From NCBI RefSeq assembly GCF_003350535.1, contig NZ_QQBB01000004.1, forward strand, positions 293,384 to 357,383: a stretch of 64,000 nucleotides of DNA, given 5' to 3'. Each line of letters begins with the position of its first letter. Position 1 is the first letter of the stretch. Below the pieces are notes generated by a model. The model worked only from the letters and a program-made list of their open reading frames with translations. It was not told the DNA's origin and made no database searches. Positions 7,862-19,689 of the stretch are shown here, in pieces. Source of the stretch: Microvirga subterranea (GTDB lineage: Bacteria; Pseudomonadota; Alphaproteobacteria; Rhizobiales; Beijerinckiaceae). Both the position numbers and the translations under genes were made by a program.

Positions 7862-9706
7862 TTGATCCGCATTCTACTGTCGAGCTTGCTGGCCGCGTGT
7901 CTGGCGTCCTCCCCACTCGCAGCCCAGGAAGCCCGATGGCGGCACGGCGCCGGCCTTCTGGAGGAGCCGAAATACCCGGAGGGCTTCAAGCACTTCGACT
8001 ACGTGAACCCGAATGCCCCGAAGGGCGGCCTCGTCAGGCTCGGAGCCCAGGGCACCTACGACAGCTTCAACATTGCGGTCGCTGGCGTCAAAGGCTCGCC
8101 CGAGCAGGGTCTCGGCCTCGTCTACGAGACGCTGACCACCGCGTCCCTCGACGAGCCGAGCACGTCCTACGGGCTTCTGGCGGAGGCCTTCTCCTATCCG
8201 GAGGATTACGGGTTCGTGACCTTCAGGCTTCGTCCGCAGGCGCGCTGGCACGACGGAAAGCCCGTGACCGCCGACGACGTCATCTTCTCCTTCGACACCC
8301 TGAAGGCGAACAGCCCGACCTACGCGTTCTACTATGCCAACGTAACCAAGGCCGAGAAGACGGCCGAGCGCGAGGTCAAGTTCACGTTCAACCAGACCGG
8401 CAACCGGGAGCTGCCGCAGATCATGGGCCAGCTCCTCGTCCTGCCCAAGCACTGGTGGGAAGGCACCGCGCCGGACGGGCGCAAGCGCGACGTGACCCAG
8501 ACGACGCTGGAGCCGCCGCTGGGCTCCGGCCCCTACCGCATCAAGAGCTTCGAGGCCGGTCGCAACGCGACCTACGAGCGGGTGAAGGACTACTGGGGCG
8601 CCGATCTCAACGTAAATGTCGGCCAGAACAACTTCGACGAAATCCGCTACGAGTACTACCGCGACGCGACGGTGCTGCTCGAAGCCTTCAAGGGCGACCG
8701 CATCGACTTTCGCACCGAGAACAGCGCCCGCAACTGGGCCACCGGCTACAACTTCCCGGCCCGGGAGGACGGCCGCGTGGTTCTGGAGGAGTTTCCGCTT
8801 CGCGCCACCGGCGTCATGCAGGCCTTCGTGCCGAACCTGAGGCGCGACAAGTTCAAGGATCAGCGCGTGCGCCGCGCGCTCAACCTCGCCTTCCCGTACG
8901 AGGAGATCAACAAGACCATCTTCTCCGGCCAGTACGAGCGCATCGCCAGCTACTTCCACGGCCTGGAGCTCGCCTCCTCCGGCCTGCCCGAGGGCCAGGA
9001 GCTGGCGATCCTCGAAAGCCTCCGCGACAAGGTCCCGGCTTCGGTCTTCACCACCCCTTACACGAACCCGATCAGCGACTCGCCCGAGACGATCCGCAAC
9101 AACCTGCGCGAGGCCGACCGCCTGCTGCGCGAGGCGGGCTGGGAGCTGAAAGGCCGCCAGCGCGTGAACGCCAAGGGCGAGACGCTGACGATCGAGCTGC
9201 TTGGCGACAGCCCCAACGACGAGCGCGTGTTCCTGCCCTACAAGGCGTCCCTGGACCGGCTCGGCATCGTCACGTCGGTCAGGACCGTGGACGACGTCCA
9301 GTTCGTCAACCGCGTCCGCGCCTTCGACTTCGACATCGTCTCGACCGTATGGGCCGAGTCGCTGTCTCCGGGCAACGAGCAGCGCGAGTACTGGGGATCT
9401 CAGGCCGCCCAGCGTGAGGGATCCCGAAATCTCGCAGGCATCGCCGATCCGGGCGTCGACGCGCTCATCGACCGGGTGATCTTCGCCAAGGACCGCGCCG
9501 AACTGGTCGCCGCCACCAAGGCCCTCGACCGGGTCCTTCTCGCGCACGACTACGTCATCCCGCAATGGACCTACCTGAAGCAGCGGTCGGCCCGGTGGAA
9601 CCGCTACGGCCACCCGGAGGCGATGCCGCGCTACGGCGGCGCCGCCTTCCCGACCATCTGGTGGTACGACGAAGCCAGGGCCGCCAAGACCGGAGCGCCG
9701 CGATGA
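7862..9706 (+). CDS. yejA: Periplasmic oligopeptide-binding protein, YejA type (first copy)
   Basis: Family 5 ABC substrate-binding protein feeding the YejBEF importer, whose E. coli relative takes up peptides such as microcin C. I choose the TTG at 7862: it has GGAGA seven bases upstream and yields a Sec signal peptide MIRILLSSLLAACLASSPLAAQ. A longer frame from 7781 would start inside the preceding terminator. The YejA hallmark FKHFDYVNPNAPKGG is at about 43-57. The stop overlaps the next gene (ATGA), which encodes a paralogue. Confidence 0.9.
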   Translation: MIRILLSSLLAACLASSPLAAQEARWRHGAGLLEEPKYPEGFKHFDYVNPNAPKGGLVRLGAQGTYDSFNIAVAGVKGSPEQGLGLVYETLTTASLDEPSTSYGLLAEAFSYPEDYGFVTFRLRPQARWHDGKPVTADDVIFSFDTLKANSPTYAFYYANVTKAEKTAEREVKFTFNQTGNRELPQIMGQLLVLPKHWWEGTAPDGRKRDVTQTTLEPPLGSGPYRIKSFEAGRNATYERVKDYWGADLNVNVGQNNFDEIRYEYYRDATVLLEAFKGDRIDFRTENSARNWATGYNFPAREDGRVVLEEFPLRATGVMQAFVPNLRRDKFKDQRVRRALNLAFPYEEINKTIFSGQYERIASYFHGLELASSGLPEGQELAILESLRDKVPASVFTTPYTNPISDSPETIRNNLREADRLLREAGWELKGRQRVNAKGETLTIELLGDSPNDERVFLPYKASLDRLGIVTSVRTVDDVQFVNRVRAFDFDIVSTVWAESLSPGNEQREYWGSQAAQREGSRNLAGIADPGVDALIDRVIFAKDRAELVAATKALDRVLLAHDYVIPQWTYLKQRSARWNRYGHPEAMPRYGGAAFPTIWWYDEARAAKTGAPR

Positions 9707-11568
9707 GGAAGCCGACACGCAGGATCCTTCTGCAAGGCGGAGCGGCCGTTGCAGCGCTTCCTCTGTTTCCGCGCTTCGCGCCGGCGCAGGAGGGGGGCGA
9801 GACGGAAACCTATGGCCTGTCGAGCTTCGGCGACCTGAAATACGGGCCCGACTTCAAACATTTCGACTACGTCAATCCGAATGCCCCGAAGGGCGGCACG
9901 CTGGCGGTCCAGATCAAGCAGGCCACCGGCAACCAGAACTTCGACACCTTCAACACCCTCAACATCTTCGTGCTGCGCGGCGACGGCGCCGCCGGCATGG
10001 GCAGCACCTTCGACAGCCTGATGGCGGGATCGGGCGACGAGCCGGATGCGCTCTACGGCCTCGTGGCGAAAAGCGTGCGCGTCTCCGACGACAAGCTGAC
10101 CTACCGGTTCCTGCTCCGCCCGGAGGCGCACTTCCATGACGGCTCGAAGCTGACCGCGAGGGACGTGGCCTTTTCCCTGAACGTCCTGAAGGAGAAGGGC
10201 CATCCGGTCTTCCGCTCGATCCTCACCCAGATGACGGCGGCCGAAGCCGAGGCGGACGACATCCTGCGCGTTCGGCTCGCGCCCGACCGGAGCCGCGACC
10301 TGCATCTGACCGTCGCCGGGATGCCGATCTTCTCCGAGCGCTACTGGCAGGGGCGCGATTTCGAGGCGTCGACCCTGGAGGCTCCGCTCGGCTCCGGCCC
10401 GTACAAGGTCGCCCGCTTCGAGCAGGGGCGCTTCATCGAGTTCGAGCGCGTGCCGGACTACTGGGCGAAGGACCTGCCGGTGAATGTGGGCCAGAACAAT
10501 TTCGACCGGATCCGCTTCGAGTATTTCCGCGACCGCACGGTGGCGTTCGAGGCCTTCAAGAACGGCACGCTCAACTACCACGAGGAATACACCTCGCGGC
10601 TCTGGGCGACGGGCTACGACTTCCCGGCCTTCCGCGAGGGCCGCGTGAAGAAGGAGCAGATCGCCAACGAGGCGCCGGTCTCGATCCAGGGCTGGTACTT
10701 CAACACCCGCCGCGCCGCCTTTAAGGATCCGCGCATCCGCGAAGCGATCGGCCTCGCCTTCGACTTCGAGTGGACGAACGCCAACATCATGTTCGGGTCG
10801 TACAAGCGCACGACCTCGTATTTCGAGAACACCGACATGAAGGCGACGGGCAAGCCGTCGCCGGAAGAGCTCGCGCTGCTCGAGCCCTTCCGCGACAAGC
10901 TTCCCGCAACCGTGTTCGGCGAGCCGCCGGTGCCGCCCGTCTCCGACGGCTCCGGGCAGGACCGCCAGCTGCTGCGCCGGGCGGACGAGCTCCTGCGGGC
11001 GGCCGGATGCAAGCGCGAGGGCGGCGCGCTGAAGCTCCCGAACGGGCAGCCCTTCACCATCGAGTTCCTCGACTTCCAGCAGGCCCTGCAGCCGCACACG
11101 CAGCCGTTCCAGTCGAACCTGAAGCGGCTCGGGATCGATGCGCGGTCCCGCATCGTGGATGCCGCGCAGTACCAGCGGCGCATGGACGAGTTCGACTTCG
11201 ACATGGCGAGCCGCAATCTCGGCGGCTCGGCCACGCCGGGTGACAGCCTTCGCATCATCTACGGATCGAAGGCCGCCGAGACGCCCGGGAGCCGCAACCT
11301 CGCGGGCATCGCGGATCCGGCCGTGGACGCCCTGATCGAGCGCATTTCCCAGGCGAAGACGCGGGCCGATCTCGTCATCGCGTGCCGGGCCCTGGACCGG
11401 GTGCTCCGCGCCGGCCACTATTGGGTTCCCATGTGGTTCAAGGCCGCCGACTGGCTCGCCTTCTGGGACCAGTTCTCCCATCCGGACACGAAGCCGCGCT
11501 TCAGCTCGGGCGCGCCGGGAACCTGGTGGTACGATGCCGAGAAGGCGAAGCGGATCGGGCGGGGATAG
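9703..11568 (+). CDS. yejA: Periplasmic oligopeptide-binding protein, YejA type (second copy, Tat-type signal)
   Basis: This tandem paralogue of the preceding gene is about 621 residues long and has the same FKHFDYVNPNAPKGG block near residues 51-65. Its signal peptide differs: MRKPTRRILLQGGAAVAALP contains a twin-arginine motif (TRRILLQ), so it may be exported folded by Tat, whereas the first copy has a plain Sec signal. The ATG at 9703 overlaps the upstream stop by four bases. Two binding proteins for one permease pair suggest a widened peptide range; this is inference. Confidence 0.9.
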   Translation: MRKPTRRILLQGGAAVAALPLFPRFAPAQEGGETETYGLSSFGDLKYGPDFKHFDYVNPNAPKGGTLAVQIKQATGNQNFDTFNTLNIFVLRGDGAAGMGSTFDSLMAGSGDEPDALYGLVAKSVRVSDDKLTYRFLLRPEAHFHDGSKLTARDVAFSLNVLKEKGHPVFRSILTQMTAAEAEADDILRVRLAPDRSRDLHLTVAGMPIFSERYWQGRDFEASTLEAPLGSGPYKVARFEQGRFIEFERVPDYWAKDLPVNVGQNNFDRIRFEYFRDRTVAFEAFKNGTLNYHEEYTSRLWATGYDFPAFREGRVKKEQIANEAPVSIQGWYFNTRRAAFKDPRIREAIGLAFDFEWTNANIMFGSYKRTTSYFENTDMKATGKPSPEELALLEPFRDKLPATVFGEPPVPPVSDGSGQDRQLLRRADELLRAAGCKREGGALKLPNGQPFTIEFLDFQQALQPHTQPFQSNLKRLGIDARSRIVDAAQYQRRMDEFDFDMASRNLGGSATPGDSLRIIYGSKAAETPGSRNLAGIADPAVDALIERISQAKTRADLVIACRALDRVLRAGHYWVPMWFKAADWLAFWDQFSHPDTKPRFSSGAPGTWWYDAEKAKRIGRG

Positions 11569-11570
11569 GC

Positions 11571-11984
11571 TTGAGGACGAGACCCGAGATTGCCGCCGTG
11601 GCGGGCGCTCCGCGGCTTCTGCTGCGTTTCGAAGGCCTGGCGCTGCTCGCGGCTGCGACCGTCGGCTTTCACCTCACGAGCCTGTCCTGGTGGCTCTACG
11701 GGGTTCTTTTCTTCGTGCCGGATGTGAGCTTCGCCGCCTACGGGGCTGGCCCGCGGGTGGGCGCTGTGGTCTACAATGCGCTTCATTCGACCATCGGGCC
11801 CGCCCTGCTGGCCGGAACCGGACTGCTGCTCGGCGATGCCCGCCTCCTCGGCGTCGCCGCCATTTGGGCTGCTCATATCGGGTTTGACCGCATGTTAGGA
11901 TACGGCTTGAAATACGCCTCCGGCTTCAGCGACACCCATCTCGGCCGCATCGGCCGCCCCGATCACGCGCAGGCGGACGCCTGA
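11571..11984 (+). CDS. DUF4260 family small membrane protein
   Basis: About 137 residues with three or four hydrophobic helices and motifs ([28 protein letters not shown]) typical of DUF4260, a family of unknown function. The start is uncertain: a TTG at 11571, three bases after the yejA stop, gives [12 protein letters not shown]; a GTG at about 11598 is an alternative. The gene lies inside the yej operon, and its stop shares one base with the yejB ATG, so it is co-expressed with the peptide importer. No direct role in transport is known. Confidence 0.75.
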   Translation: MRTRPEIAAVAGAPRLLLRFEGLALLAAATVGFHLTSLSWWLYGVLFFVPDVSFAAYGAGPRVGAVVYNALHSTIGPALLAGTGLLLGDARLLGVAAIWAAHIGFDRMLGYGLKYASGFSDTHLGRIGRPDHAQADA

Positions 11985-13096
11985 TGTTCGTCTATATCGC
12001 GCGGCGCATCCTGCTCATGATCCCGACGCTTCTGGGGATCATGCTCATCTCCTTCGTGATCGTGCAGTTCGCCCCCGGCGGCCCGGTCGAGCGCATCATC
12101 GCGCAGCTGCAGGGCCAGGATTCCGGCGCCACCTCGCGCATCTCCGGCGGAGGCGGCGACTTCTCGGGCGGACAGGGACAGCCCGGCGGCGGCGGAGCCG
12201 AGTCGACCTCGTCGCGCTATCGCGGCGCGCAGGGGCTCGACCCGCAATTCATCAAGCAGCTCGAGACCCAGTTCGGCTTCGACAAGCCCGCCCACGAGCG
12301 CTTCCTGAAGATGCTGTGGGACTACGCGCGCTTCGATTTCGGCAAGAGCTATTTCCGCGACATCTCGGTGCTGGAGCTCATCAAGGAGAAGCTGCCCGTC
12401 TCCATCAGCCTAGGCCTATGGATGACGCTCCTGTCCTATGCGATCTCCATCCCGCTCGGCATCAAGAAGGCCGTGCGGGACGGCTCGTCCTTCGACATCT
12501 GGACCTCGGCGGTGGTCATCATCGGCTATGCGATCCCGGGCTTCCTGTTCGCGATCCTGCTGATCGTTCTCTTCGCCGGCGGATCGTTCTGGCAGATCTT
12601 CCCCTTGCGCGGCCTGACCTCCGAGAACTGGGACCAGCTCTCCCTCGCCGGCAAGGCGCTCGACTATTTCTGGCACATCGCGCTGCCGATCACGGCCATG
12701 TCGCTCGGGGCCTTCGCCACATCGACGCTGCTGACCAAGAACTCGTTCCTCGACGAGATCCGCAAGCAATACGTGCTGACCGCGCGCATGAAGGGCCTGT
12801 CGGAGCGACAGGTGCTCTACGGCCACGTGTTCCGCAATGCGATGCTCATCGTCATCGCTGGCTTCCCCGGCGCCTTCATCGGGGCGTTCTTCGCCGGCGC
12901 GCTGCTCATCGAGACGATCTTCTCCCTCGACGGTCTCGGCCTTCTGTCGTTCGAGTCGATCGTCAACCGCGACTATCCGGTGGTCTTCGCCAACCTCTAC
13001 ATCTTCTCGCTCGTCGGCCTCCTGGTGAACCTGGTCTCCGACCTCACCTACACCTGGATCGATCCGCGCATCGACTTCGAGACGCGGGAGGCGTGA
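11984..13096 (+). CDS. yejB: Peptide ABC transporter permease YejB
   Basis: Inner-membrane permease of the DppB/OppB class, 370 residues. A first helix (about 8-29) is followed by a long periplasmic loop with a Gly/Ser-rich insertion (about 45-75), and a C-terminal binding-protein-dependent transport domain whose EAA-type loop begins [12 protein letters not shown], the contact site for the ATPase. Pairs with YejE. The start overlaps the DUF4260 stop by one base. Confidence 0.93.
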   Translation: MFVYIARRILLMIPTLLGIMLISFVIVQFAPGGPVERIIAQLQGQDSGATSRISGGGGDFSGGQGQPGGGGAESTSSRYRGAQGLDPQFIKQLETQFGFDKPAHERFLKMLWDYARFDFGKSYFRDISVLELIKEKLPVSISLGLWMTLLSYAISIPLGIKKAVRDGSSFDIWTSAVVIIGYAIPGFLFAILLIVLFAGGSFWQIFPLRGLTSENWDQLSLAGKALDYFWHIALPITAMSLGAFATSTLLTKNSFLDEIRKQYVLTARMKGLSERQVLYGHVFRNAMLIVIAGFPGAFIGAFFAGALLIETIFSLDGLGLLSFESIVNRDYPVVFANLYIFSLVGLLVNLVSDLTYTWIDPRIDFETREA

Positions 13097-13097
13097 G

Positions 13098-14264
13098 ATG
13101 AACGAGACCATTCCCGTCGTCTCTCCCGCGGCCAATGCGCCCGTCGCGCCGCCCCTGCCCCGCGAAGGCTTCATCCGCCTCTCGCCCCTCAACCGGCGGC
13201 GCCTGCAGAACTTCAAGGCGAACCGGCGCGGCTACTGGTCGTTCTGGATCTTCCTCGTGCTGTTCGTGCTCAGCCTCTTCGCGGAGCTCATCGCCAACGA
13301 CAAGCCGATCCTCGCCTCCTACAAGGGCGAGCTGCTCTATCCGGCCTTCGTGGATTACCCGGAGGAGAAGTTCGGCGGCTTCCTCGCGCAGACGGATTAC
13401 CGCGATCCGGTCATCGCCAAGGAGATCCAGGAGAACGGCTGGCTGCTCTGGGCGCCGGTCCGCTTCTCCTACAACACGCACAACCTCGACCTTCCGGTCC
13501 CCGCCCCCGCCCCGCCGACCTGGATGCTCACCGACGAGCAGTGCCGCCCGATCGCGGAGCGCACCGGCGGCACCGGCTGCAAGGACATCGAGTGGAACTG
13601 GCTCGGGACCGACGACCAGGGCCGCGACGTGGTGGCGCGCCTGATCTACGGCTTCCGCATCTCGGTGCTGTTCGGCCTCGCGCTCGCCAGCGTGTCGTCG
13701 GTGATCGGCGTGCTCGCGGGCGCCGTGCAGGGCTATTTCGGCGGCTGGGTCGACCTGCTCTTCCAACGCTTCATCGAGATCTGGACCGCGATCCCGGCGC
13801 TCTACCTCCTGATCATCATCTCGTCGATCATCACGCCGAGCTTCTTCGTGCTGCTCGGCATCCTGCTGCTGTTCTCCTGGGTGTCGCTCGTCGGCGTGGT
13901 CCGCGCCGAGTTCCTGCGAGCACGAAACTTCGAATACGTGCGCGCCGCACGCGCCTTAGGCCTGTCGAACGCCACCATCATGTTCAAGCATCTCCTGCCG
14001 AACGCGATGGTCGCGACGCTCACCTTCCTGCCCTTCATCCTCAACGGCTCGATCACGACGCTGACCTCCCTCGACTTCCTCGGCTTCGGCCTGCCGCCGG
14101 GCTCGCCCTCGCTCGGCGAGCTGCTGGCGCAAGGCAAGGCCAATCTTCAGGCGCCCTGGCTCGGCCTCACGGGCTTCTTCGTGATCGCCCTCATGCTGAG
14201 CCTGCTGATCTTCGTCGGCGAGGCGGTGCGTGATGCCTTCGACCCCAGAAAGGCCTTCCGATGA
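13098..14264 (+). CDS. yejE: Peptide ABC transporter permease YejE
   Basis: DppC-class inner-membrane permease of 388 residues. The N-terminal segment carries LSPLNRRRLQNFKANRRGYWSF-like basic residues before the first helix (about 45-62). A periplasmic region with WNWLGTDDQGRDVVARL marks the YejE/DppC family, and the EAA loop reads YVRAARALGLSN. It starts one base after the yejB stop and ends overlapping yejF by four bases. Confidence 0.94.
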   Translation: MNETIPVVSPAANAPVAPPLPREGFIRLSPLNRRRLQNFKANRRGYWSFWIFLVLFVLSLFAELIANDKPILASYKGELLYPAFVDYPEEKFGGFLAQTDYRDPVIAKEIQENGWLLWAPVRFSYNTHNLDLPVPAPAPPTWMLTDEQCRPIAERTGGTGCKDIEWNWLGTDDQGRDVVARLIYGFRISVLFGLALASVSSVIGVLAGAVQGYFGGWVDLLFQRFIEIWTAIPALYLLIIISSIITPSFFVLLGILLLFSWVSLVGVVRAEFLRARNFEYVRAARALGLSNATIMFKHLLPNAMVATLTFLPFILNGSITTLTSLDFLGFGLPPGSPSLGELLAQGKANLQAPWLGLTGFFVIALMLSLLIFVGEAVRDAFDPRKAFR

Positions 14265-15889
14265 CGGAACCGCTCCTCTCCGTCCAGGATCTCTCGGTCG
14301 CCTTCCGGCAGGGCGAGCAGGACATGCTGGCAGTCGACCGCATCTCGTTCGACCTCCGGAAGGGCGAGACCGTGGCGCTGGTCGGCGAATCCGGTTCCGG
14401 CAAGTCGGTCTCGGCGCTGTCGATCCTCAAGCTCCTGCCCTACCCGTCCGCGCATCACCCGTCGGGCCGCATCCTGTTCAAGGGCAAGGATCTGATCGCC
14501 GCCGACGAGGACGAGATGCGCAAAGTGCGCGGCGACGACATCACCATGGTGTTCCAGGAGCCGATGACATCGCTCAACCCGCTCCACACCATCGAGCGCC
14601 AAGTCGGCGAGATCCTCAAGCTCCATCGCGGCATGTCCGACCGGGACGCACGCGCCCGCACCCTCGAACTCCTGACCCTCGTGGGCATCCGCGACGCGGA
14701 AAGCCGCCTCGGCGCCTATCCGCACCAGCTCTCCGGCGGCCAGCGCCAGCGCGTGATGATCGCCACGGCGCTCGCGAACGAGCCGGACCTCTTCATCGCC
14801 GACGAGCCGACGACGGCCCTCGACGTGACCGTGCAGGCGCAGATCCTGAAGCTGCTCGCCGAGCTGAAGAGCCGGCTCGACATGGCCATGCTGTTCATCA
14901 CCCACGATCTCGGCATCGTCCGGAAGGTCGCGGACCGCGTCTGCGTGATGCTGAAGGGGAAGATCGTCGAGCAGGGAACCGTCGCGGAGGTGTTCGGCAA
15001 CCCGCAGCATCCCTACACGCAGAAACTCCTGGCGGCGGAGCCGAAGGGCCGCGCCAACCCGGTTCCGACCCAGGCTCCCGTCGTGGTCGAGGCGGGCCCC
15101 ATCAAGGTGTGGTTCCCGATCAAGCGCGGCTTCTTCCGCAAGACGGTCGGCCACGTGAAGGCGGTCGACGGCGTGTCGGTCCGCATCCGCAGGGGCGAGA
15201 CGGTCGGCGTGGTCGGCGAATCCGGCTCCGGCAAGACGACGCTGGGGCTCGCGATCCTGCGCCTCGTGGCGTCGGAAGGCCCGGTCGTGTTCCTCGGCAA
15301 CCGCATCGACGGCCTGCGCTCGAAAGAGCTGCGCCCGATGCGTAAGAACCTGCAGGTCGTGTTCCAGGACCCCTACGGCTCGCTCTCGCCGCGCATGTCG
15401 GTGGCGGAGATCGTCGAGGAGGGCCTGCTCGTCCAGGACAAAGGGCTCTCCTATGCGGAGCGCCGCGATGTGGTCGCGCGCGCCCTGCACGACGTCGGCC
15501 TCGACCCGGCCACCATGGACCGCTACCCGCACGAGTTCTCCGGCGGCCAGCGCCAGCGCATCGCGATCGCCCGCGCTATGGCGCTGGAGCCGCAATTCAT
15601 CATGCTCGACGAGCCCACCTCCGCCCTCGACATGTCGGTGCAGGCGCAGATCGTGGAGCTGCTGCGCGACCTGCAGAAGCGGCGCGATCTTGCCTACATG
15701 TTCATCAGCCACGACCTGAAGGTCGTGCGCGCGCTCGCCAACCACGTGGTGGTGATGCAGAACGGCAGGATCGTCGAGGAAGGCTCGGCCGAGAGCATCT
15801 TCGCGGAACCGAAGACGGAATACACCCGCGCCCTCTTCGCCGCGGCCTTCAACCTCGAGACGGTCGCGTCCAACGCCGTCCGGCAATAG
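14261..15889 (+). CDS. yejF: Peptide ABC transporter ATP-binding protein YejF (two ABC domains)
   Basis: A 542-residue ATPase with two complete nucleotide-binding domains in one chain, energising YejBE. Walker A motifs GESGSGKS (42-49) and GESGSGKT (near 318) and signature motifs LSGGQRQR (near 157) and FSGGQRQR (near 426) are all intact, and each half has a D-E-P-T Walker B. The C-terminal oligopeptide-transporter extension follows each domain. Last gene of the yej operon. Confidence 0.95.
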   Translation: MTEPLLSVQDLSVAFRQGEQDMLAVDRISFDLRKGETVALVGESGSGKSVSALSILKLLPYPSAHHPSGRILFKGKDLIAADEDEMRKVRGDDITMVFQEPMTSLNPLHTIERQVGEILKLHRGMSDRDARARTLELLTLVGIRDAESRLGAYPHQLSGGQRQRVMIATALANEPDLFIADEPTTALDVTVQAQILKLLAELKSRLDMAMLFITHDLGIVRKVADRVCVMLKGKIVEQGTVAEVFGNPQHPYTQKLLAAEPKGRANPVPTQAPVVVEAGPIKVWFPIKRGFFRKTVGHVKAVDGVSVRIRRGETVGVVGESGSGKTTLGLAILRLVASEGPVVFLGNRIDGLRSKELRPMRKNLQVVFQDPYGSLSPRMSVAEIVEEGLLVQDKGLSYAERRDVVARALHDVGLDPATMDRYPHEFSGGQRQRIAIARAMALEPQFIMLDEPTSALDMSVQAQIVELLRDLQKRRDLAYMFISHDLKVVRALANHVVVMQNGRIVEEGSAESIFAEPKTEYTRALFAAAFNLETVASNAVRQ

Positions 15890-15906
15890 AACACCCCAGT
15901 CACACC

Positions 15907-16941
15907 ATGCACGCACATTCGCACTCGAAAGACCATTCCCACCACGGTCACGGACATTCCCATGCCGTGGGTCACGGCCGCGCCTTCCTCATCGGGATCA
16001 CGCTCAATCTGGGCTTCGTGGCGATCGAAGCGGTTTACGGCATCCTTGCGGATTCCATGGCGCTCCTGTCGGATGCGGGCCATAACCTGAGCGACGTGCT
16101 CGGCCTCGCCATCGCCTGGGGCGCGGCCCTGCTCGCCCGGCGCAGGCGCAGCGACCGCTTCACTTACGGCCTGCGGTCGAGCTCGATCCTCGCGGCCCTG
16201 TTCAATGCCCTGCTGCTCCTCGTGGCCGTCGGCGGCATCGCGTGGGAGTCGATCAGCCGCCTGATCGAGCCCGCGCCGGTGGCGGCCGGCACCGTGATGG
16301 TGGTGGCCGCCATCGGCATTCTCGTGAACGGCTTCACGGCCTTCCTGTTCATGAAAGGCAGCCACGACGACCTCAACATCCGCGGCGCGTTCCTGCACAT
16401 GGTGGCGGATGCGGCCGTCTCCCTCGGCGTCGTGCTCGCGGGCGCGGCCATCCTGTGGACCGGAGCCACATGGATCGACCCGCTCCTCAGCCTCGTGATC
16501 GCCGGCGTGATCGTCTGGAGCACATGGGATCTTCTGCGCCAATCGCTGACGCTGTCCCTGCACGGCGTGCCGCGCGGGGTCTCGGTTCCGGACGTCAGAA
16601 GGATGCTGGAGGGGCGGCCAGGCGTGAGCCGGGTCCATCACCTCCATGTCTGGGCCATGAGCACGACGGAAACGGCCATGACCGTGCACCTCGTCATGCC
16701 CGACGGGCATCCCGGCGACCGCTTCCTGGCCGAGATCCAGCAGGAGCTGAAACAGCACTTCGGGATCGGGCATTCCACGATCCAGATCGAGATCCACGCC
16801 GCCGAGGGACATGTGGATCCTCACGAGTGCCCGCTCGACGACCACGGCCACGATCATCCCCACGATCACGAGCACGACCGCCACGGTCACAGGCACGGGG
16901 GGCACCCTCGCACGACCGGGGGGTCGCCTCGCGGGTCGTAA
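15907..16941 (+). CDS. Cation diffusion facilitator (Zn/Co/Cd efflux)
   Basis: A 344-residue CDF exporter that exchanges cytosolic divalent metal for protons. About six membrane helices span residues 27-205. Transport-site residues are H59 and D63 on one helix and H164 and D168 on another (HxxxD on both, the Zn-type pattern). Both ends are histidine-rich: ten His in the first 23 residues and another cluster in the last 45, likely metal-sensing or buffering tails. It starts 17 bases after yejF on the same strand; a functional link to peptide import is not evident. ZitB/DmeF-like, metal not certain. Confidence 0.9.
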   Translation: MHAHSHSKDHSHHGHGHSHAVGHGRAFLIGITLNLGFVAIEAVYGILADSMALLSDAGHNLSDVLGLAIAWGAALLARRRRSDRFTYGLRSSSILAALFNALLLLVAVGGIAWESISRLIEPAPVAAGTVMVVAAIGILVNGFTAFLFMKGSHDDLNIRGAFLHMVADAAVSLGVVLAGAAILWTGATWIDPLLSLVIAGVIVWSTWDLLRQSLTLSLHGVPRGVSVPDVRRMLEGRPGVSRVHHLHVWAMSTTETAMTVHLVMPDGHPGDRFLAEIQQELKQHFGIGHSTIQIEIHAAEGHVDPHECPLDDHGHDHPHDHEHDRHGHRHGGHPRTTGGSPRGS

Positions 16942-16985
16942 TGGCGTATCACCCGTGGTTCCCGGTGGACTGAAGGACTGATCAC

Positions 16986-18206
16986 ATGCCCCGCGCGCTT
17001 CTCATCGTTCTCGATTCCGTCGGCATCGGCGGCGCCGAGGATGCGGCCGCCTATGGCGACGCCGGAGCCGACACCCTCGGCCACATTGCGGAAGCCTGCG
17101 CGGCCGGCCGCGGCGACCGGCCGGGACTGCGCCAGGGACCGCTCCACCTGCCCCACATGGCGGCTTTCGGCCTCGGCCTCGCCTGCGAGGCCTCGACGGG
17201 GCGCATGCCGCCGAACCTTGCCTCGGGCAGCGCCCTGAAGGGCGCCTGGGGCTACGGGGTCGAGACCTCGAAAGGCAAGGACACGCCCTCGGGCCACTGG
17301 GAGATCGCGGGCGTCCCGGTCGATTTCGACTGGGGCTATTTCCCGAACACGATCCCGTCCTTCCCCAAGGAGTTGACGGACGCGCTGATCGAACGGGGAA
17401 GGCTGCCCGGCATCCTCGGCGACAAGCACGCCTCCGGCACCGAGATCATCGACGCGTTCGGGCCTGAGCACATGCGGACCGGCAAACCGATCTGCTACAC
17501 CTCCGTCGACAGCGTGCTGCAGATCGCCGCTCACGAGGAGACGTTCGGGCTCGAACGCCTCTACGAGCTCTGCCGCATCGGGCGCGAGCTCTGCGACGCG
17601 TACAAGATCGGCCGCGTGATCGCCCGGCCGTTCCTGGGCTCGCCCGAAGCCGGGTTCAAGCGCACCGGCAACCGCAAGGACTTCGCGACGCCGCCGCCCT
17701 CCGACACCATTCTGGACGTCCTCGCGCAGCAAGGCCGCGCCGTCGTCACTGTCGGCAAGATCGGCGACATCTTCGCCCATCGCAGCACGGGCCGGGAGAT
17801 CAAGCCGAACGGCAACGACGCCTGCCTGTCGGCCGCGATCGAGGCCATGCGGGACTTAGCGGATGGCGGCTTCGTCTTTGCCAACCTGGTCGATTTCGAC
17901 AGCGAGTTCGGCCACCGCCGCGACATTCCGGGCTATGCGGCGGCTCTCGAAGCCTTCGACCGGCGCGTGCCGGAGATCGAGACGGCCCTGCGGGACGGCG
18001 ATCTCGTGATCGTCACGGCCGACCACGGCAACGACCCCTCCTGGCACGGCACGGACCACACCCGGGAGCACATCCCGATCCTGTGCTTCGGGCCGGGCGT
18101 CGGTGCAGGCTCCATCGGCCGGCGCGCCAGCTTCGCCGATATCGGCGCCACGGTTCTGGCCCATCTGGGCGTGCGCTCGTCCGGCAAGGGAGAATCCTGG
18201 CTCTAG
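16986..18206 (+). CDS. deoB: Phosphopentomutase
   Basis: Interconverts (deoxy)ribose 1-phosphate and 5-phosphate, linking nucleoside phosphorylases to DeoC and the pentose phosphate pathway. The 406-residue product has the alkaline-phosphatase-superfamily metal ligands D10 (VLDSVGIGG) and the late [16 protein letters not shown] cluster, with the DeoB phrases DTLGH and [11 protein letters not shown] Shine-Dalgarno AAGGA lies eight bases before the ATG. It heads the plus-strand half of the nucleoside region and matches deoA, deoC, punA and cdd on the other strand. Confidence 0.96.
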   Translation: MPRALLIVLDSVGIGGAEDAAAYGDAGADTLGHIAEACAAGRGDRPGLRQGPLHLPHMAAFGLGLACEASTGRMPPNLASGSALKGAWGYGVETSKGKDTPSGHWEIAGVPVDFDWGYFPNTIPSFPKELTDALIERGRLPGILGDKHASGTEIIDAFGPEHMRTGKPICYTSVDSVLQIAAHEETFGLERLYELCRIGRELCDAYKIGRVIARPFLGSPEAGFKRTGNRKDFATPPPSDTILDVLAQQGRAVVTVGKIGDIFAHRSTGREIKPNGNDACLSAAIEAMRDLADGGFVFANLVDFDSEFGHRRDIPGYAAALEAFDRRVPEIETALRDGDLVIVTADHGNDPSWHGTDHTREHIPILCFGPGVGAGSIGRRASFADIGATVLAHLGVRSSGKGESWL

Positions 18207-18334
18207 CTCAGGAACGGCCCCGCTTCCCGGCGATTGACGGCACCGCAACTTTGGATCAGTCTTACCCAGATCGTAAGGAGACTCTCCGGACGGTCCATGG
18301 GGAGTCTTCCCGTTCACGCGTGGAAGATGTTTTG

Positions 18335-19597
<1,263 letters not shown>

Positions 19598-19689
19598 CTT
19601 TAACCTTCTCGACAAACGGCGCCGCGCCGGAGTGCTGCGGCGCCGAACTCTGTGCTAACGCTTCTCCCCGGAGAGCATCGAGGCCTTGC

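Noticed and set aside
7874..9718. Very long open frames antisense to the two yejA genes (also at 9631-11481)
   Set aside because: GC-rich genes leave long antisense frames. The products are Arg/Gly/Val/His-rich without family features, and the sense strand encodes clear YejA proteins.
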